Part shown: piece after piece, positions 1 to 11,047 of the stretch
How positions within the stretch are numbered: position 1 is the first letter of the stretch
Layout of the letters: the number at the start of each line of letters is the position of its first letter
Assembly: GCA_015832175.1 (NCBI GenBank)
Contig: WJXW01000009.1
Coordinates: 62,001 to 126,000 of the forward strand
Length of the DNA: 64,000 bases
Reading direction: 5' to 3'
Source of the DNA: Paraphaeosphaeria minitans
Lineage: Eukaryota; Ascomycota; Dothideomycetes; Pleosporales; Didymosphaeriaceae
Notes under the pieces: generated by a model
Told to the model about the DNA's origin: nothing
What the model saw: only the letters and a program-made list of their open reading frames with translations
Database searches by the model: none
Made by a program: the position numbers and the translations under genes

Positions 1-772
1 TCTCGAAATCCTCCACCAAACTCGGGATGAAGAACTCCCTGTAAAACTCCTCCAATCTCTTCCTCCCCACCCCGCCCTGCAGCGTCGGCACAATAGTAAC
101 GTGCGCACTATTCTGACTCATACCCTGCACAACCCCCATACTCCCCCGCTCAGGAATCTCCGCCTCATACTTTGCCCTCCACGCCGCCTGCGCGACGCTC
201 TCAACATCAGCCTCGGTCTTGAACGCCTTCCGCGCGCACGCCAGCGCGCGACTGAATGCCAGCTCGGCCTCGACGCGCTCGTACGTCGGCGCGTCCGGCT
301 CCGCAAACCCAACCTTGCCCTTGTCGTAGCGGTACAGCTGCCACTCGCACAGCTCAGGGCGCGGACTGCTCTGCTGCCCCGACACGTGGATCTGCACGCG
401 CAGCATGCTCGGGAACTTGGAGCCCGCGCTGGGCAGCACGCCGGGGTAGAAGGCGAGCACGGCGCCGCATCGTGGGAGCGGCTTCTGCGCGGTCTTGAGC
501 ACGGCGGTCGCGGCGTCGCCGTAGGCGAGGATGGCGTAGGTTTCGCCTATGGCGAGGTCCTTGTGCAGGGACTTGATGGTCGAGATGTAGGTGGCCTTCC
601 GGGCGAGGTCGAAGGGGAGGTAGGTCGTTTCGAAGCCTTCAGCTTGCCACGCAAGCAGGGTGGATTCCGGGGCGTGGGGACGCGCGGATGTGATGTAGAG
701 GCGGGGCGGGCGGGAGTTGAAGGAGAGGAAGCCGGTGGTTGTGCCGGTTGTCGAGGGGGCTTTCGTCGACAT
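1..772 (-). CDS. Dienelactone-hydrolase-like protein with C-terminal NTF2/SnoaL-like part (3' end outside window)
   Basis: The frame is open from the ATG at 772-770 to the window edge, giving at least 257 residues. The first 180 residues follow the fungal dienelactone hydrolase pattern (LYITSARPHAPESTLLAWQ, then VLAFYPGVLPS, then YRYDKGKVGFAEPD). The last visible part (VTIVPTLQGGVG, then LEEFYREFFIPSLVED) resembles the SnoaL/NTF2-like extension found behind this domain in fungal homologues. In active family members a Cys-Asp-His triad hydrolyses dienelactones. Here the Cys elbow is replaced by LAYGDAATA, and the His expected before GFA is a Val, so catalysis is doubtful. No intron was seen. 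The family call rests on recalled motifs; the exact function is unknown. Confidence 0.7.
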   Translation of the reverse strand, partial: MSTKAPSTTGTTTGFLSFNSRPPRLYITSARPHAPESTLLAWQAEGFETTYLPFDLARKATYISTIKSLHKDLAIGETYAILAYGDAATAVLKTAQKPLPRCGAVLAFYPGVLPSAGSKFPSMLRVQIHVSGQQSSPRPELCEWQLYRYDKGKVGFAEPDAPTYERVEAELAFSRALACARKAFKTEADVESVAQAAWRAKYEAEIPERGSMGVVQGMSQNSAHVTIVPTLQGGVGRKRLEEFYREFFIPSLVEDFE

Positions 773-1454
773 GATGGATTCGGGGGGCTGCGGTTTGCTT
801 CGATGATAGGGGGGAGTTGGCTGTACACACAGCAATTGAATTGCGTCGTTGTCGCCCGTCTGGCTCAAGCCTCAGGGGCAGCAGTGTGGTCGCAATGGCA
901 TGGCGCGCAAGGCTCCGGCAGACATAAGCTTATAAGCTGTCCTGGTTCTTGTTCTTGGTCTTGGTCTTGGTCTTGGTCTTGGTCTTGGTCTTGGTCTTGG
1001 TCTTGGTCTTGGTCTTGTCCGGTATATGCATCCAAGTTTCACATGGACCCGCGCGTGCAGCTTTGCGCAAGCAAAGCATCCGGTTACATCATCGTACCAG
1101 TGGGAACTTGGGAACTTGGGTTGCGGGCGGGCGGGCGGGGGAATCGGATGCGTTTGACTCGAGCTGTCATCCGCTCGCTTCCGGTGCCACCCAACAGCAA
1201 TAAAATCGGCCCATCGCCTCGTTTTGGAGCATGAGGGCAGCGACTTGTCTCGCTCATTGCCGTATCTAGGTATAGGTATATATAGTGGCGGTTCTGTAGG
1301 CACGCGCAAGACTCGCTCTACGGCAGGCGACGACGTCAACGAGGATAAGAATGCTAGTCCAATACGCCCTAAGCGCGCTCGCACTGGTACACGCCTACGG
1401 CAATCTTACACCCTCCAAGACCTAGAGGAGGACAACTTCGCTAACACAGTACAC
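773..1454. other. Intergenic
   Basis: This stretch contains the hexamer repeat described separately and a C/T-rich tract near 1300-1450. No gene was supported here. Confidence 0.6.
945..1018. repeat. GGTCTT hexanucleotide tandem repeat
   Basis: About a dozen nearly perfect copies of the hexamer lie some 170 bp upstream of the minus-strand start at 772. They sit between two divergent or unrelated genes, so they lie in a promoter region rather than in a supported coding region. Confidence 0.9.
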
Positions 1455-3100
1455 CTAGTCCCCATTACTCTTTCCCCCAATCCACCTCGCCTCGTCCTTG
1501 ATATCATCCCACGCATTCCTCATCCCCATCCCATTCCTCACCTTATCCTCACTCTCTACCACCTTCAGCGGCAGATCCTTCCCGATGCCACACAGCACAA
1601 ACAACGCCCACTTCCAGCGAAACGGATTGATCGCAATGGTGAACACGAACCAGTAGACCAGCTCGCTGTACGTGAAGAACTCGAATGCCCCGCCGGGTGC
1701 CTTCGCCTTGACGAACCGCGTCATGTCGATCCAGCGCTTCATCCACGCCGTGCGCGGCCGTGCCAGCGGATCCACCAGGTACATCAGCAGGAAGCGCGTG
1801 TAGATGCCGATGTGGTAGTTTCCGACGGTACCGATGGCGTTGACATACGTGCAGTTGTTGCAGCAGATTTCCGGATAGTCGGGCGGGAAGACCTGCAGGT
1901 ACCAGTTGGGCGGCGCGTAGGGGTCTTCGAAGACGTCGCTGGGTAGGAAGTTGAGCGAGGGTCGCTTGTAGCCCGTGGCCATGATGACGATGTCGGCTTC
2001 GAGAAGTTTTTCGGTTCCCGGTCCGTTCTTCGGCACGCCTTGCGATCGCTTGTTGAAGTTGATGCCGCGTCCGGAGGTCGCGTAGCCGAGGATGTCGCCG
2101 CGGAGCCAGGATGCCTTCCCGCTGCGTACGAGGTCGAGGACGTCGTCGTTGACCATTGGGGTCTCGGTGAAGAGGCCCTTGCCACTGTTGCGCGGAGGTG
2201 AAATATCGTAGAGGTCTCGGTAGAAGAAGAGGCGTAGAATGCTCTCAGGAATCCACGAGAAGATTGTTTCGCTGCCAAGGATGTTCATGGCGAGGAGCCC
2301 GTTGATCAGCGGGTTTCGCGGGATGATCCATTTTTCGCTGCGAGCGAGCACGTACGAGTGCTTTGCTTCCGAGTGGGCAACGAATTCGAGGGCTTCGACG
2401 GCGGAGGCGCCACCCCCGATAATGGCGACTGTCTTGCCTTTGGCAGACTTCCCGTCGAGTTGGGAAGAGTGCCATATTTCACCCTCGAAGTGTTCTTGCC
2501 CTGGGAGCGTGGGCATTTTTGCGTCGCCGCATGTTCCAACAGCGGCGATTATGCCGTCAAAGCGGCCGAGGGAGGGGTCGTTCAAGATCCAACGACCATG
2601 CGGGTCTTTGTACACCTTTTCGATGCGCGTGTTGAAGGTCGTCTTGTCTTCAAGACCGTAGCGGTGCCAGAGATCGGTGATTTGAGCTACGATCTGTTTG
2701 CGATCCGGGTAACCTTTCTTCCAGTGGACGCTGGGATGGAATCTGTACATGATGCTGTGGATCTGTAATCCTGACGTGTTGTTGACCCGCTGCGAAAGCA
2801 TCAGCATCATGATGATCAGGAAAATATTCGATAGAGGAGACTTACGCTCCAAATCCCACCTAGATTTTCTTTGGGTCCTGCTTCGAAAATGCGGCAGTCA
2901 AAGCCATGGCCTACGATGTGGGACGCTGCGGATACTCCAGTGAGACCAGCCCCAATAACAGCGATCTCGGGCCTCTTTAACTCTGCTTGAGGTGGAGGCG
3001 GCGTTGGTGATAGAACCTTATCCAGTGTCCATTGGATAAGTTGATAAATGAAGAGTATAGGACTCTGGATAAGATATTGGAGAAGACTTCGCAGCCCCAT
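1455..3100 (-). CDS. Flavin-containing monooxygenase
   Basis: Two exons (3100-2846 and 2789-1455), joined across a 56 nt intron with GTAAGT and CAG ends, encode 529 residues. The N-terminus has a hydrophobic helix (residues 8-25) that may anchor it to a membrane. It is followed by the FAD Rossmann motif GAGLTG (50-55). FEGEIWHSSQL matches the FMO/Baeyer-Villiger fingerprint FxGxxxH, and IIGGGASAVE is the NADPH-binding Rossmann motif. An ATG motif (IMATGYK) follows, as in the family. A hydrophobic stretch near the C-terminus (YWFVFTIAINPF) may also touch membrane. Such enzymes insert one oxygen atom into N, S or carbonyl substrates using NADPH and O2; the substrate cannot be read from sequence. 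No pathway genes lie beside it. Confidence 0.9.
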
Positions 3101-4256
3101 TGTTGTGGATGGAGATCGTACCTAGTCTCGTCTCAATCCGGAAGCGAATCTCACAACGGAAAGCTACTCAGACGTGCCTCCTGGGGGCGGAATGCATCCA
3201 TTTTCAAGCTGTTGTCGCAGATGGACCCGCACTGATGTAATGATCACGTCTAGCATGTGAAAGGCGTTGGGTTGGGACTGCCCTGTCGATCGCGATCCGA
3301 AGCTCCCGCCACGCTAGTGAATCAAGCTTCGTGCGGGGGCTTAAACACACGCTAATTCGGCCAACCTCAACCCAACACCTGTTCAGTGCGAGCCACGGTC
3401 GGTGCAGAACAAAAGGGGCTTCGACATTCTAAAACTTTGCATACATGCTATGGACTCCCAGACGTCTTCATGCAGACAAGGCCTACGACTATTCAGCCGC
3501 CGCCAGCATCTCACTGGCGATAATAGACTAGACGTCTAATTTTTTTTGGGTTCTAGTCGCTCTTTCGATAAACACTCTCTGGGAGACGTTCTCCCTCATA
3601 TCTAATACCTAGGGGACTGTTGGCAGGTATAAAGCCTTATCATCCTAACTATGCTCTGTTTGCCTAAGCATATTGCTCTAGACGGCCTTAACTCTTCTGC
3701 AATCGCTACATCTATCAGACTATTTCCGGCAAGCAATAGTAGCGAACTGACACAGCCTACTCAATACAGTTAAATTGTTGAAAGCTCCCTCGTCGAACCT
3801 TCTGCGTATACGCCCTAGCTGCAAACCTGAAAGATTTCCCCTTGTGTGGCTTCAGGTATCGATGAGCCCTGTCGGGCACATATCTCGTGGGTTGACGAAG
3901 CTCCCCGGCCGCAATTCAATGCACGCGAAGGTTTCATAATCGAGGGAAAATAAAACTGCAATTCGATCCCTTTTCGGGCCAAGTATTCGAACCATTGGTC
4001 GTCGCCACGAGAAGCACAGCCAAGTCCCATGCAGAGTGCCTTTACGACCAGAGAGGAGCACGATTAGTGTCGTTTGAAGCTTCACTAATATGATGCACAA
4101 CTAAGAACCACAGAAGTAGATGCATTACGTATTAATTATGATGGAAGATATGTACACAACGAAATAGGTGATCCAAAATTTGCGCTGTAAGACCTAACCC
4201 CGCCTCTAACCCGCGAAGCGCTTGACCCCCTCTTTTCAAGAGACACAAGCAAGAGT
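3101..4256. other. Intergenic
   Basis: Several short open frames occur between 3815 and 4100, but none has recognisable composition, splice structure or a family motif. I see nothing else here. Confidence 0.5.
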
Positions 4257-6549
4257 TCAGCGGAAGTCGATGCAATTTCTTGTGCATCCCTTGGTTGAAG
4301 TGGCTTTTTTCGTGGAGGTAGCTTTCTTGGTCGACGTAGCTTTCTTGGTCGACGTAGCTTTCTTGGTCGACGTAGCTTTCTTGGTCGACGTAGCTTTCTT
4401 GGTCGACGTAGCTTTCTTGGTCGACGTAGCTTTCTTAGTGCTGATGGGATTCGCGGTTGTAGAGGCTTTCTTAGTGCTAGTGGGCTTCACAGTCGAAGTG
4501 ACCTTCTTTGTAGAAGTAGCTTTAGCAGTAGGAGCTGCCTTTCTAGTTGAAGTAACCTTAGCACTGGTCTTCAGAGTAGTCTTGACGGATGAGCTCGGCT
4601 TGGTGGAAGAAGATGCCTTGGATGTGCTGGTGGCTTTGGCGATGGAAAAGGCCTTGGTCGAAAACGATGTTTTGGTTGAGCTCGCGGCTGCGCTGGTCGA
4701 ACTCTTCACGGCGGAACTGGAGACCTTCGCGGCGCCCTTGTTGACACCAGCGAGACCATTGGATTCGCCGGTCATACCGTTACCTGTAGCTCCGGTATTA
4801 CTTCCAGTACCCTCGCTGGCTTCGCCATTGTCGCCCGTGCCATCGTTCACGTAGCCAATGCAGCCTTCGAAGATGGGGTCACTTTTCTGGGGCTCGAGGA
4901 GATCAATATTCCAGGAGCCAAAGAGGTCTGCTTCCGCAACGGCAAGTTTTCGAAATGGATGTTCCACGCAATTCCGTAGCACCCGCCGTCAATGTCGTAC
5001 TCTATGGTTCCCTCATCGGTCACCTCGGCGGACACCTCGAAAGATCCTTCGAGGACAACCGAGGGCGTGTCCACGACGGCAGCGTCAGCCTGCCACAAGC
5101 CGTCGAAGATGTCGACACCAATTCCTAGCTTGACGGGCAGGCCGAGTGAAGCTTCCATTGACAGTTCGCCCTGAGCCTCGGCCTTGTGGACGAACTGGGG
5201 AACAAGACCGTTGGCATGGCTGTTGCCAGAGTCAAGCAAGTCAAGCATGATGTCGACGTTGTCCCACTCAACACCCGCACCGATGAGCAATTCACCCGTC
5301 GCCTCGATACCGACTTTTGCTTCTACGCCCAAGCTGACGAACGGCCCTACTTCAACGAGGCCAGAGATGGCGAAACCACCGAGGGGGATTCTGGCTAGCT
5401 CCTTCTCCCACTCCTTCTCGTACTTGACGAATGCCTCCATGCCGAGGTAGAGTCCAGCTTTGAAGGTAGCACCGAAACCACACTGAACCGTGTCGATTAC
5501 GAAGAAGGTGGAAGAATCTTAGCCGAAGCACCAATCTCTCCCCAGATTTTGGCCGATCCGCCAAAGCCACATTCGACGCAGTAAAGGGCAAGACCATAGT
5601 CAAGTTCGCGCTTGTCAAGCATAGTGAGGTTAGATCGCTTGTGGTGGCCACTGTCACTTGCAACCTCGCCCTTTTTGTATGAGTCGTCCTCCTCGCCACC
5701 TTCCTTGCCCCATTTCCAGAGAAGCGCGGCCTTCTCCCACGGAGCGTCTTCCGCTTCGCCAATGAGATCACTGAGGTATGCAGACCAGTCAATTGAGTGT
5801 TCCGCATATGCACGTCTCATGAGGGGATGCAGCTCGAACATCTGCTCGAGGTTAGCTAATGCAACACTGCAGAGTCAAGGAAGCAAGCTTACGGATCTCT
5901 TGTCAACCGACCGTCGTAGGTCGTAGGTACCGATGTCGCCCCATCGCAGGTTGAAGCTCTGTGTGACATTCTGGTAGGAGGCCGAGCTACCTGATGCCTT
6001 GAAAGCGTTGTCGCTGTTAGAGAAGTCGATCGAGTTCGTCACGAAGAAGTCGTTGGCCTTGTCCATACCACATCCATCAGCAGCGGTGATGAAGACTATG
6101 TGACTGACCCCTTTCCAGGCTTTTTTGGCGTAGGTGTACGCAGCCTTGGTCAAGGTCGCCGTGAGGGTACCCGATGAGCAAGAGACTCCAGAGACAAAGG
6201 CAGACTGGTCGAGTGGGATGGAAGGGTACTGGAAAGTGATGTTCGCTTGGGACAAGACGCCGGTGTCCCGCTTTAGCATGGGCTTCGATTTGGAGCTGTT
6301 GGTCGAGCCTGCCCATGCTAGGATGGAAGTGGGGTCCAGGGCGAGGATAGAAAGGTCCGTAGGGTCGACCTCAGGAGGAAGAACTGGCTCAAGGATGGCG
6401 GTCGTGGAATTCGTGCTTGAGGACGTTGCATCAACCTCAGCGATATCACGGCTATCGACACGAGTCCTCTGTGACGAAGTGAAGGTAGGTACAGCAGTCG
6501 AGACACCGCAGAGGAGGACCAAAGATGCAAGCTCTTTGGTGAACAACAT
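4257..6549 (-). pseudogene. Secreted DUF7029/DUF7223-like protein, reading frame broken twice
   Basis: Exon 1 (6549-5893) begins with a signal peptide (MLFTKELASLVLLCGVSTAV) and encodes 219 residues of the type recalled as DUF7029. A clean 51 nt intron leads to exon 2 at 5841. The protein sequence then continues in a different frame downstream of about 5518 (GLYLGMEAFVKYEKEWEKEL and following, DUF7223-like) and changes frame again near 4950 before WNIDLLEPQKSDPIF. Neither change can be explained by an intron with normal signals and matching phase; each fits loss of one base. The C-terminus is a long Ser/Thr/Lys tail with six exact STKKAT-type repeats. Family names are from memory. It is either a recent pseudogene or carries sequence errors. 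Confidence 0.6.
4318..4437 (-). repeat. 18 nt coding tandem repeat (Ala-Thr-Ser-Thr-Lys-Lys units)
   Basis: Six identical 18 nt units and one partial unit lie in the 3' part of the secreted-protein gene. On the minus strand each unit encodes a Ser/Thr/Lys hexapeptide. Exact identity suggests recent expansion. Confidence 0.9.
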
Positions 6550-7826
6550 GATGCGAAACGGGTCCTAGGTTCACGAACAAACCATGAAACTCAGGAAAGA
6601 GCTGAAGTTGTTACCACGCGGAATAGTCCGAGGGAGTACTGCTTTTGAACCGAGCCGGACGAAAAGCACCGACAAGGGAGGAGACTGCCACTTTTGTGTC
6701 ACTGCGTTTCTTGCATGATTAAGACAGCCACGCCGCAGAGGCGTTTGTCTAGAATTGCAGACTATTTACAACCCAACGCCTTTCGAAAGCAATATCTCAG
6801 CAACGCGACTGAAAGTCTTCTGCGGGTATGGTTTTTTGCTCACTGCAAGCCACAGCATCTTTCCAAGACACGATATGTGTTGACACTCGGTTAACCCTGC
6901 TGTAGGTAGGTATTGGCCCTGGCGAGCGGCAACTCCGGCGGTCAAATTTAGCGCTTCCCCAGATCCCGATCACTGGCAGGATGTCCACGTGCTGCCTTGG
7001 AGATGTGCCGGGCGGAATCGCGGTGAGGCTAGTCGGCCCCTGACATCCCAAAAGATGGGGGCCACAGGACGTGCAGCCGCTGATGGCACCTGTCACGCTA
7101 ATCCACGAATGGACTAGATCCCGTGTTGACGACAAGCTCAAGCGCAGGACGATGGCTTTCATTGGGCATATTGCTTCTTTGCCCCTGATCAAAACATCAA
7201 TCATTCCCATCTTATCTTAGCTACGCTGCTTGCGGTTGTAGATCGAGTCGCCCATGACTTTATCTCATTTGCACGTCCCACTTCGCTCGCCACGAGGTCT
7301 AGATTTCTCGCAGGCCCAGAACAACCTCGAGCCTCGAGCGTGGCTGGCTGGTGGAGAGCTGCCTCAGGATGAGGAAAACAGCCAAGACGTCGATTTCGGG
7401 GGTCAACACGGGCTGGGTGGGGCGTGGAGGTAGCCACAGTTATCTCAATTGAGCAAAACATGCCAATAATATCGAAAATGGTTCTCCGAGAGGCTGTAAA
7501 AGGCCATGGCCCATTTCCACATCGGCTGAGGGTGTTCAGCAAGCGTCTCTGACCAACAATGCGCACAATACACGAGGTCTCCTGTGGTGCACCCGAAGGC
7601 TCTTCGCCATCGCGACCGAGAGTCTGGACAATATTTCCCTTGCTGGTGCTTCGAACATACTCCAGATGCTAACATATCCAGGGGTCGATATCGGCCCATG
7701 GCTCTGGGTAAAAGTCTCTAAATACACGTCGTCCTGAATGCTACATTCTCATCAGTCGCCTTTTAACTGAGCACTTCCTCTCTTCTCCTTCACTGACAGA
7801 AGACTTGGTTCATCGATCCTTCAACT
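6550..7826. other. Intergenic, divergent promoter region
   Basis: This lies between the minus-strand secreted-protein gene and the plus-strand Apple-domain gene, so both promoters are probably here. The short frames in it show no family features. Confidence 0.5.
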
Positions 7827-9005
7827 ATGAAGTTCACCATCGTTACAGCACTCCTGCCTGTCCTTGCAGCTTCTGCCAACATTGGAATCTTTACTTGCCG
7901 AACTGAGCTGGGTAGCAAGTCAATCAAGAACGTCCCAACCGACTTTGTCACCAAGACTAAGAGCATTCGGCCGACCGTAACGACCTCTGTCACTCCCGTC
8001 ACCACCGAGTGGCTCCGTTACAGGTATGTGATTACGAAGCTCACGACGACCACACGCGTCGTCACAGACTCCACCGTGACCGACACTTTCAGCACCACCA
8101 CCACACTTTACAATGTCGCGACCAATACCATCACTTCCACCTTGACCGCAACCGCAACGGACACCAGCAGCACCTCGTCCACTTCAACGACGATTGTGCC
8201 CACTGCTACGGGCTGGAAGTCCATTGCCGATACCGTCAACCGCAACAGCCTTTATAAGCGCGAAGATGAGGCGGAGAGCGAGTTGGAGCATCCTCATGCT
8301 ATTCGCGCTGTCACAAGCAAGAAGCTCAAAGGGCTGGCTGCCGCCTCTTGGCCATCCAAGGTTCACTGCACCCAATATGCGCCCAACAAGAGCACCAAGA
8401 CGGTGACCAAGACCAAGGCTCCTTCGACCCAGTACAGCCCTTACTGGCAGAAGACCACCAAGACCAGGGTTCTTTCCTCTACTTCCACAGTTGTCCCCGA
8501 TGATGTGTCGACCACCGAGACCTACTCGTCCACCTCAAGCGTAACCACGTTCGTCACCACGTTCACGACCGAGACCACCACGGTCAGCACGACGACCACC
8601 AGCATCATCCCCGGTCCCACTCTCTACGACGCATGCACCAAGGGCAACAACGTATTCGGTCCCAACTTCAACGCGGGTGGCGTCGGCTACATCACCAACA
8701 ACGGCCCCGGCGTCGCCTCCGACTTTAAGATCGTCGCCGACGGTGCCAGCACCGCCACCGAGTGCTGCTCCGCCTGCCACGCGTTCGCCGGCTGCGAGAC
8801 GTGGAGCTTCCGCCCCACCAGCCGCAACTGCTTCCTCCTCTACCACGAGGGCTCGACTTGCAGTGCGCAGACCCAGCACCCCAACTTCTTCTTCTCCAAG
8901 AAGGGCTCTGACACTGGCGCGGGCTACGTTGTTGGCAACGGCAACTGCGGTTTCACGTACAGCGCCAACAGCGATAGCTCGGTGTGGCGTATTGATGGGT
9001 ACTAG
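7827..9005 (+). CDS. Secreted Ser/Thr-rich protein with C-terminal Apple/PAN-like domain
   Basis: A single exon encodes 392 residues. A signal peptide (MKFTIVTALLPVLAASA) is followed by a very Thr/Ser-rich region (residues about 50-140 and 215-275), as in heavily O-glycosylated wall proteins. A Lys-Arg Kex2-type site lies near residue 147 (LYKRED). The C-terminal third (about 275-392) is Cys-rich; ATECCSACHAFAGCETWSF resembles the PAN/Apple motif that binds protein or carbohydrate. A cell-surface or secreted adhesive role is an inference. No GPI signal is evident, since the protein ends in a polar sequence (SSVWRIDGY). Confidence 0.75.
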   Translation: MKFTIVTALLPVLAASANIGIFTCRTELGSKSIKNVPTDFVTKTKSIRPTVTTSVTPVTTEWLRYRYVITKLTTTTRVVTDSTVTDTFSTTTTLYNVATNTITSTLTATATDTSSTSSTSTTIVPTATGWKSIADTVNRNSLYKREDEAESELEHPHAIRAVTSKKLKGLAAASWPSKVHCTQYAPNKSTKTVTKTKAPSTQYSPYWQKTTKTRVLSSTSTVVPDDVSTTETYSSTSSVTTFVTTFTTETTTVSTTTTSIIPGPTLYDACTKGNNVFGPNFNAGGVGYITNNGPGVASDFKIVADGASTATECCSACHAFAGCETWSFRPTSRNCFLLYHEGSTCSAQTQHPNFFFSKKGSDTGAGYVVGNGNCGFTYSANSDSSVWRIDGY

Positions 9006-9364
9006 ATGGGACAGGGCCCGGCGGCCGGGAAGAAGCAGTACGGTAGTAGTAATGGTGGGAGGGAGGCCTGGGGCGATACATACTCTTTCACTTTTGTACA
9101 TATTCATGCATACAGCTATTACTTGTTATCATAGTCTGGCTTTTTCCTCACATGTTGCTGTTGGGTTTGTTTTGTGATGTTTCCGAGTCGCACATAGACC
9201 GTTAGCAGTAAGTAGACACGAGGCGACGGTGAAAGTCGCAGAGGCTGCGAGTCACGTGTGACGATGGCGATATCGATACGACGCGCCGGTGGGGCTGAAA
9301 TGCACGCGCTAATGCGGCCAACCTCGCGCTCGCGAACACCATCACCACGATCCAATTCACTGCC
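9006..9364. other. Short intergenic spacer
   Basis: This is the 359 nt between the Apple-domain gene and CSN12, both on plus. It holds the 3' end of the first and the promoter of the second; no distinct signal was recognised. Confidence 0.5.
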
Positions 9365-11047
9365 ATGTCCCGCCAACTCGTGGCCACCTTCTGCCACGAG
9401 GTCAATTCCGCCATCGGGAATCGCGATGCGCTCAAGATTCGCTCCATCCTCGTCCTCGAACCGCCGTTTGCGAACCCCGTCTACTACGAGCTCATCGAGG
9501 AGCTGCGCAACGAGTACCCCGTCGGCGACGATGGCTCCGAAGACCGACTGGAAGCCGTGATAAGCGCGGCTGTGACCGAGACAGGCGAGGGTAAAGATGA
9601 ACAAGGTCTCCCAGTCCAGGAGTGGAGAAGTATGGTCCGCTTCCTGGCTGCGTGGCTCACATTCATTCGCGATGTCGATACGTCCCAGCTGCTCAACGCA
9701 TACCAGGCCATGAGCGATGTCCAGACCAAGGGAAACTTGGCCTTGACACATCCAACCCAAGGCATTCTCGTCCTCCCGACCCTTATCGGCTACGCCCAGA
9801 TATTTGCACGTTTAGCGATCGCTCTCGATAGGCAGCCCGAGCTCGCCCAAGTTGCTCTCGCACACGCCAAGAAGGACAAAAGCGACAAGGACAAAGCCGA
9901 ATCGCTCGCCGAAAAAGCAGCCAATATCGTTCGACCAGGCTTCCTCACCTGCCTGAACGACAGGAACACGGTCGCGGGTGGTATCAAGGACGGCAGACCC
10001 GACGGCAAGAAGATCGGCGCATACAAGATGGCCAACGTGTGTCTCAAGATCTTGTTCCAGTCGAATAAGCTTGACAACTGTTCCATGATATTCAAGAACA
10101 TCGAGACCGCATCCCCGCCATTGCACTTCTACCCAGCTGGAGACAGGGTTACGTACCTGTACTACCTCGGCCGCTACCACTTCATCTCGAACAACTTCTA
10201 CCAGGCGCAGATGGTACTGCAACAGGCATACAACGACACACCGATACATGAGAGCTTTCTGAAGCAACGACGACTTATGCTCCTCTATCTTCTCGTTGCG
10301 AATCTGATCCTTGGCCGCTTTCCGTCCGAACGGTTATACGCACGGCCAGAAGCCGTATATTTCCGCGACATCTTCCACCCAATAACACAAGCAATTCGCA
10401 AGGGCGACCTCGAGGCTTTCCAGCGAATGATGAACCTCGACCTCTCCTGGGATTACGCGGCCAAATTAAGTCGCTGGAAAGTGTTCTACCAGATCGGCAA
10501 CTGCTGCGAGATCATGGTATACCGGAGCTTGTACCGCAGGGTCTTCTTGCTCGCGGGTAAGCAGCCAGGCCCGATGGAGCGCGCACCACCAAGCTTGGAT
10601 CTCAATGCCGTTGTCATTGCAGCGGCGTTTCTTGAAAAGCGAGCCAGCGCGTCACCGGCTAAAGCTCAAGCGAATGGATGGTCGTTCAATCTGCAAGCGC
10701 CCCCGACACCACCAGCGTACATCGACCCCGACTTCGAGGGCATGGAAAATGTCACGCCCTACGTTCACCAATTCGACATTGAAGAGATAGAAGGCCTGTG
10801 CGCGTCATTGATCCTGGAAGGCCTGATTTCCGGGTACATCAGCCCGAAGCTGAAGAAACTGGCTATCTTGGGCGCGAAGAAAGCTGGGAGCCCTGTTAAA
10901 GCGGGCTTCCCGAATCTGTGGCATGTGTTGTCGACGAAGAAGAGAGAGCAGGCTGGTACAGAAGATGTAGAGGGGTGGGTAAAGACACAGCAGATGGGTG
11001 GAGGAAAGGTGGTCAGGCTTGCGAGTGCCCGGCCGGCGGGGTCTTGA
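9365..11047 (+). CDS. csn12: CSN12-like PCI-domain protein
   Basis: A single exon encodes 560 residues. The sequence follows the fungal CSN12/Thp1/PCID2 family: an N-terminal helical repeat region (MSRQLVATFCHEVNSAI), a mid part with YLYYLGRYHFISNNFYQAQ typical of PCI-associated helices, and a C-terminal PCI winged-helix region (FQRMMNLDLSWDYAAKLSRW to ISPKLKKLAILG). Family members bind the COP9 signalosome in yeast or act in the TREX-2 mRNA export complex. Length agrees with fungal CSN12 homologues. There is no intron and no overlap with its neighbours. The assignment to CSN12 rather than Thp1 rests on overall resemblance. Confidence 0.85.
   Translation: MSRQLVATFCHEVNSAIGNRDALKIRSILVLEPPFANPVYYELIEELRNEYPVGDDGSEDRLEAVISAAVTETGEGKDEQGLPVQEWRSMVRFLAAWLTFIRDVDTSQLLNAYQAMSDVQTKGNLALTHPTQGILVLPTLIGYAQIFARLAIALDRQPELAQVALAHAKKDKSDKDKAESLAEKAANIVRPGFLTCLNDRNTVAGGIKDGRPDGKKIGAYKMANVCLKILFQSNKLDNCSMIFKNIETASPPLHFYPAGDRVTYLYYLGRYHFISNNFYQAQMVLQQAYNDTPIHESFLKQRRLMLLYLLVANLILGRFPSERLYARPEAVYFRDIFHPITQAIRKGDLEAFQRMMNLDLSWDYAAKLSRWKVFYQIGNCCEIMVYRSLYRRVFLLAGKQPGPMERAPPSLDLNAVVIAAAFLEKRASASPAKAQANGWSFNLQAPPTPPAYIDPDFEGMENVTPYVHQFDIEEIEGLCASLILEGLISGYISPKLKKLAILGAKKAGSPVKAGFPNLWHVLSTKKREQAGTEDVEGWVKTQQMGGGKVVRLASARPAGS

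Noticed and set aside
101..1234. Plus-strand open frame of 377 codons over the dienelactone-hydrolase-like gene
   Set aside because: It is antisense to a well-matched minus-strand gene and then runs through the hexamer repeat. Its composition is Arg/Gly-rich shadow sequence in GC-rich DNA.
3960..4030. Possible tRNA on minus because of a B-box-like word (GGTTCGAATAC)
   Set aside because: No matching A box and no acceptor stem at the expected distance.
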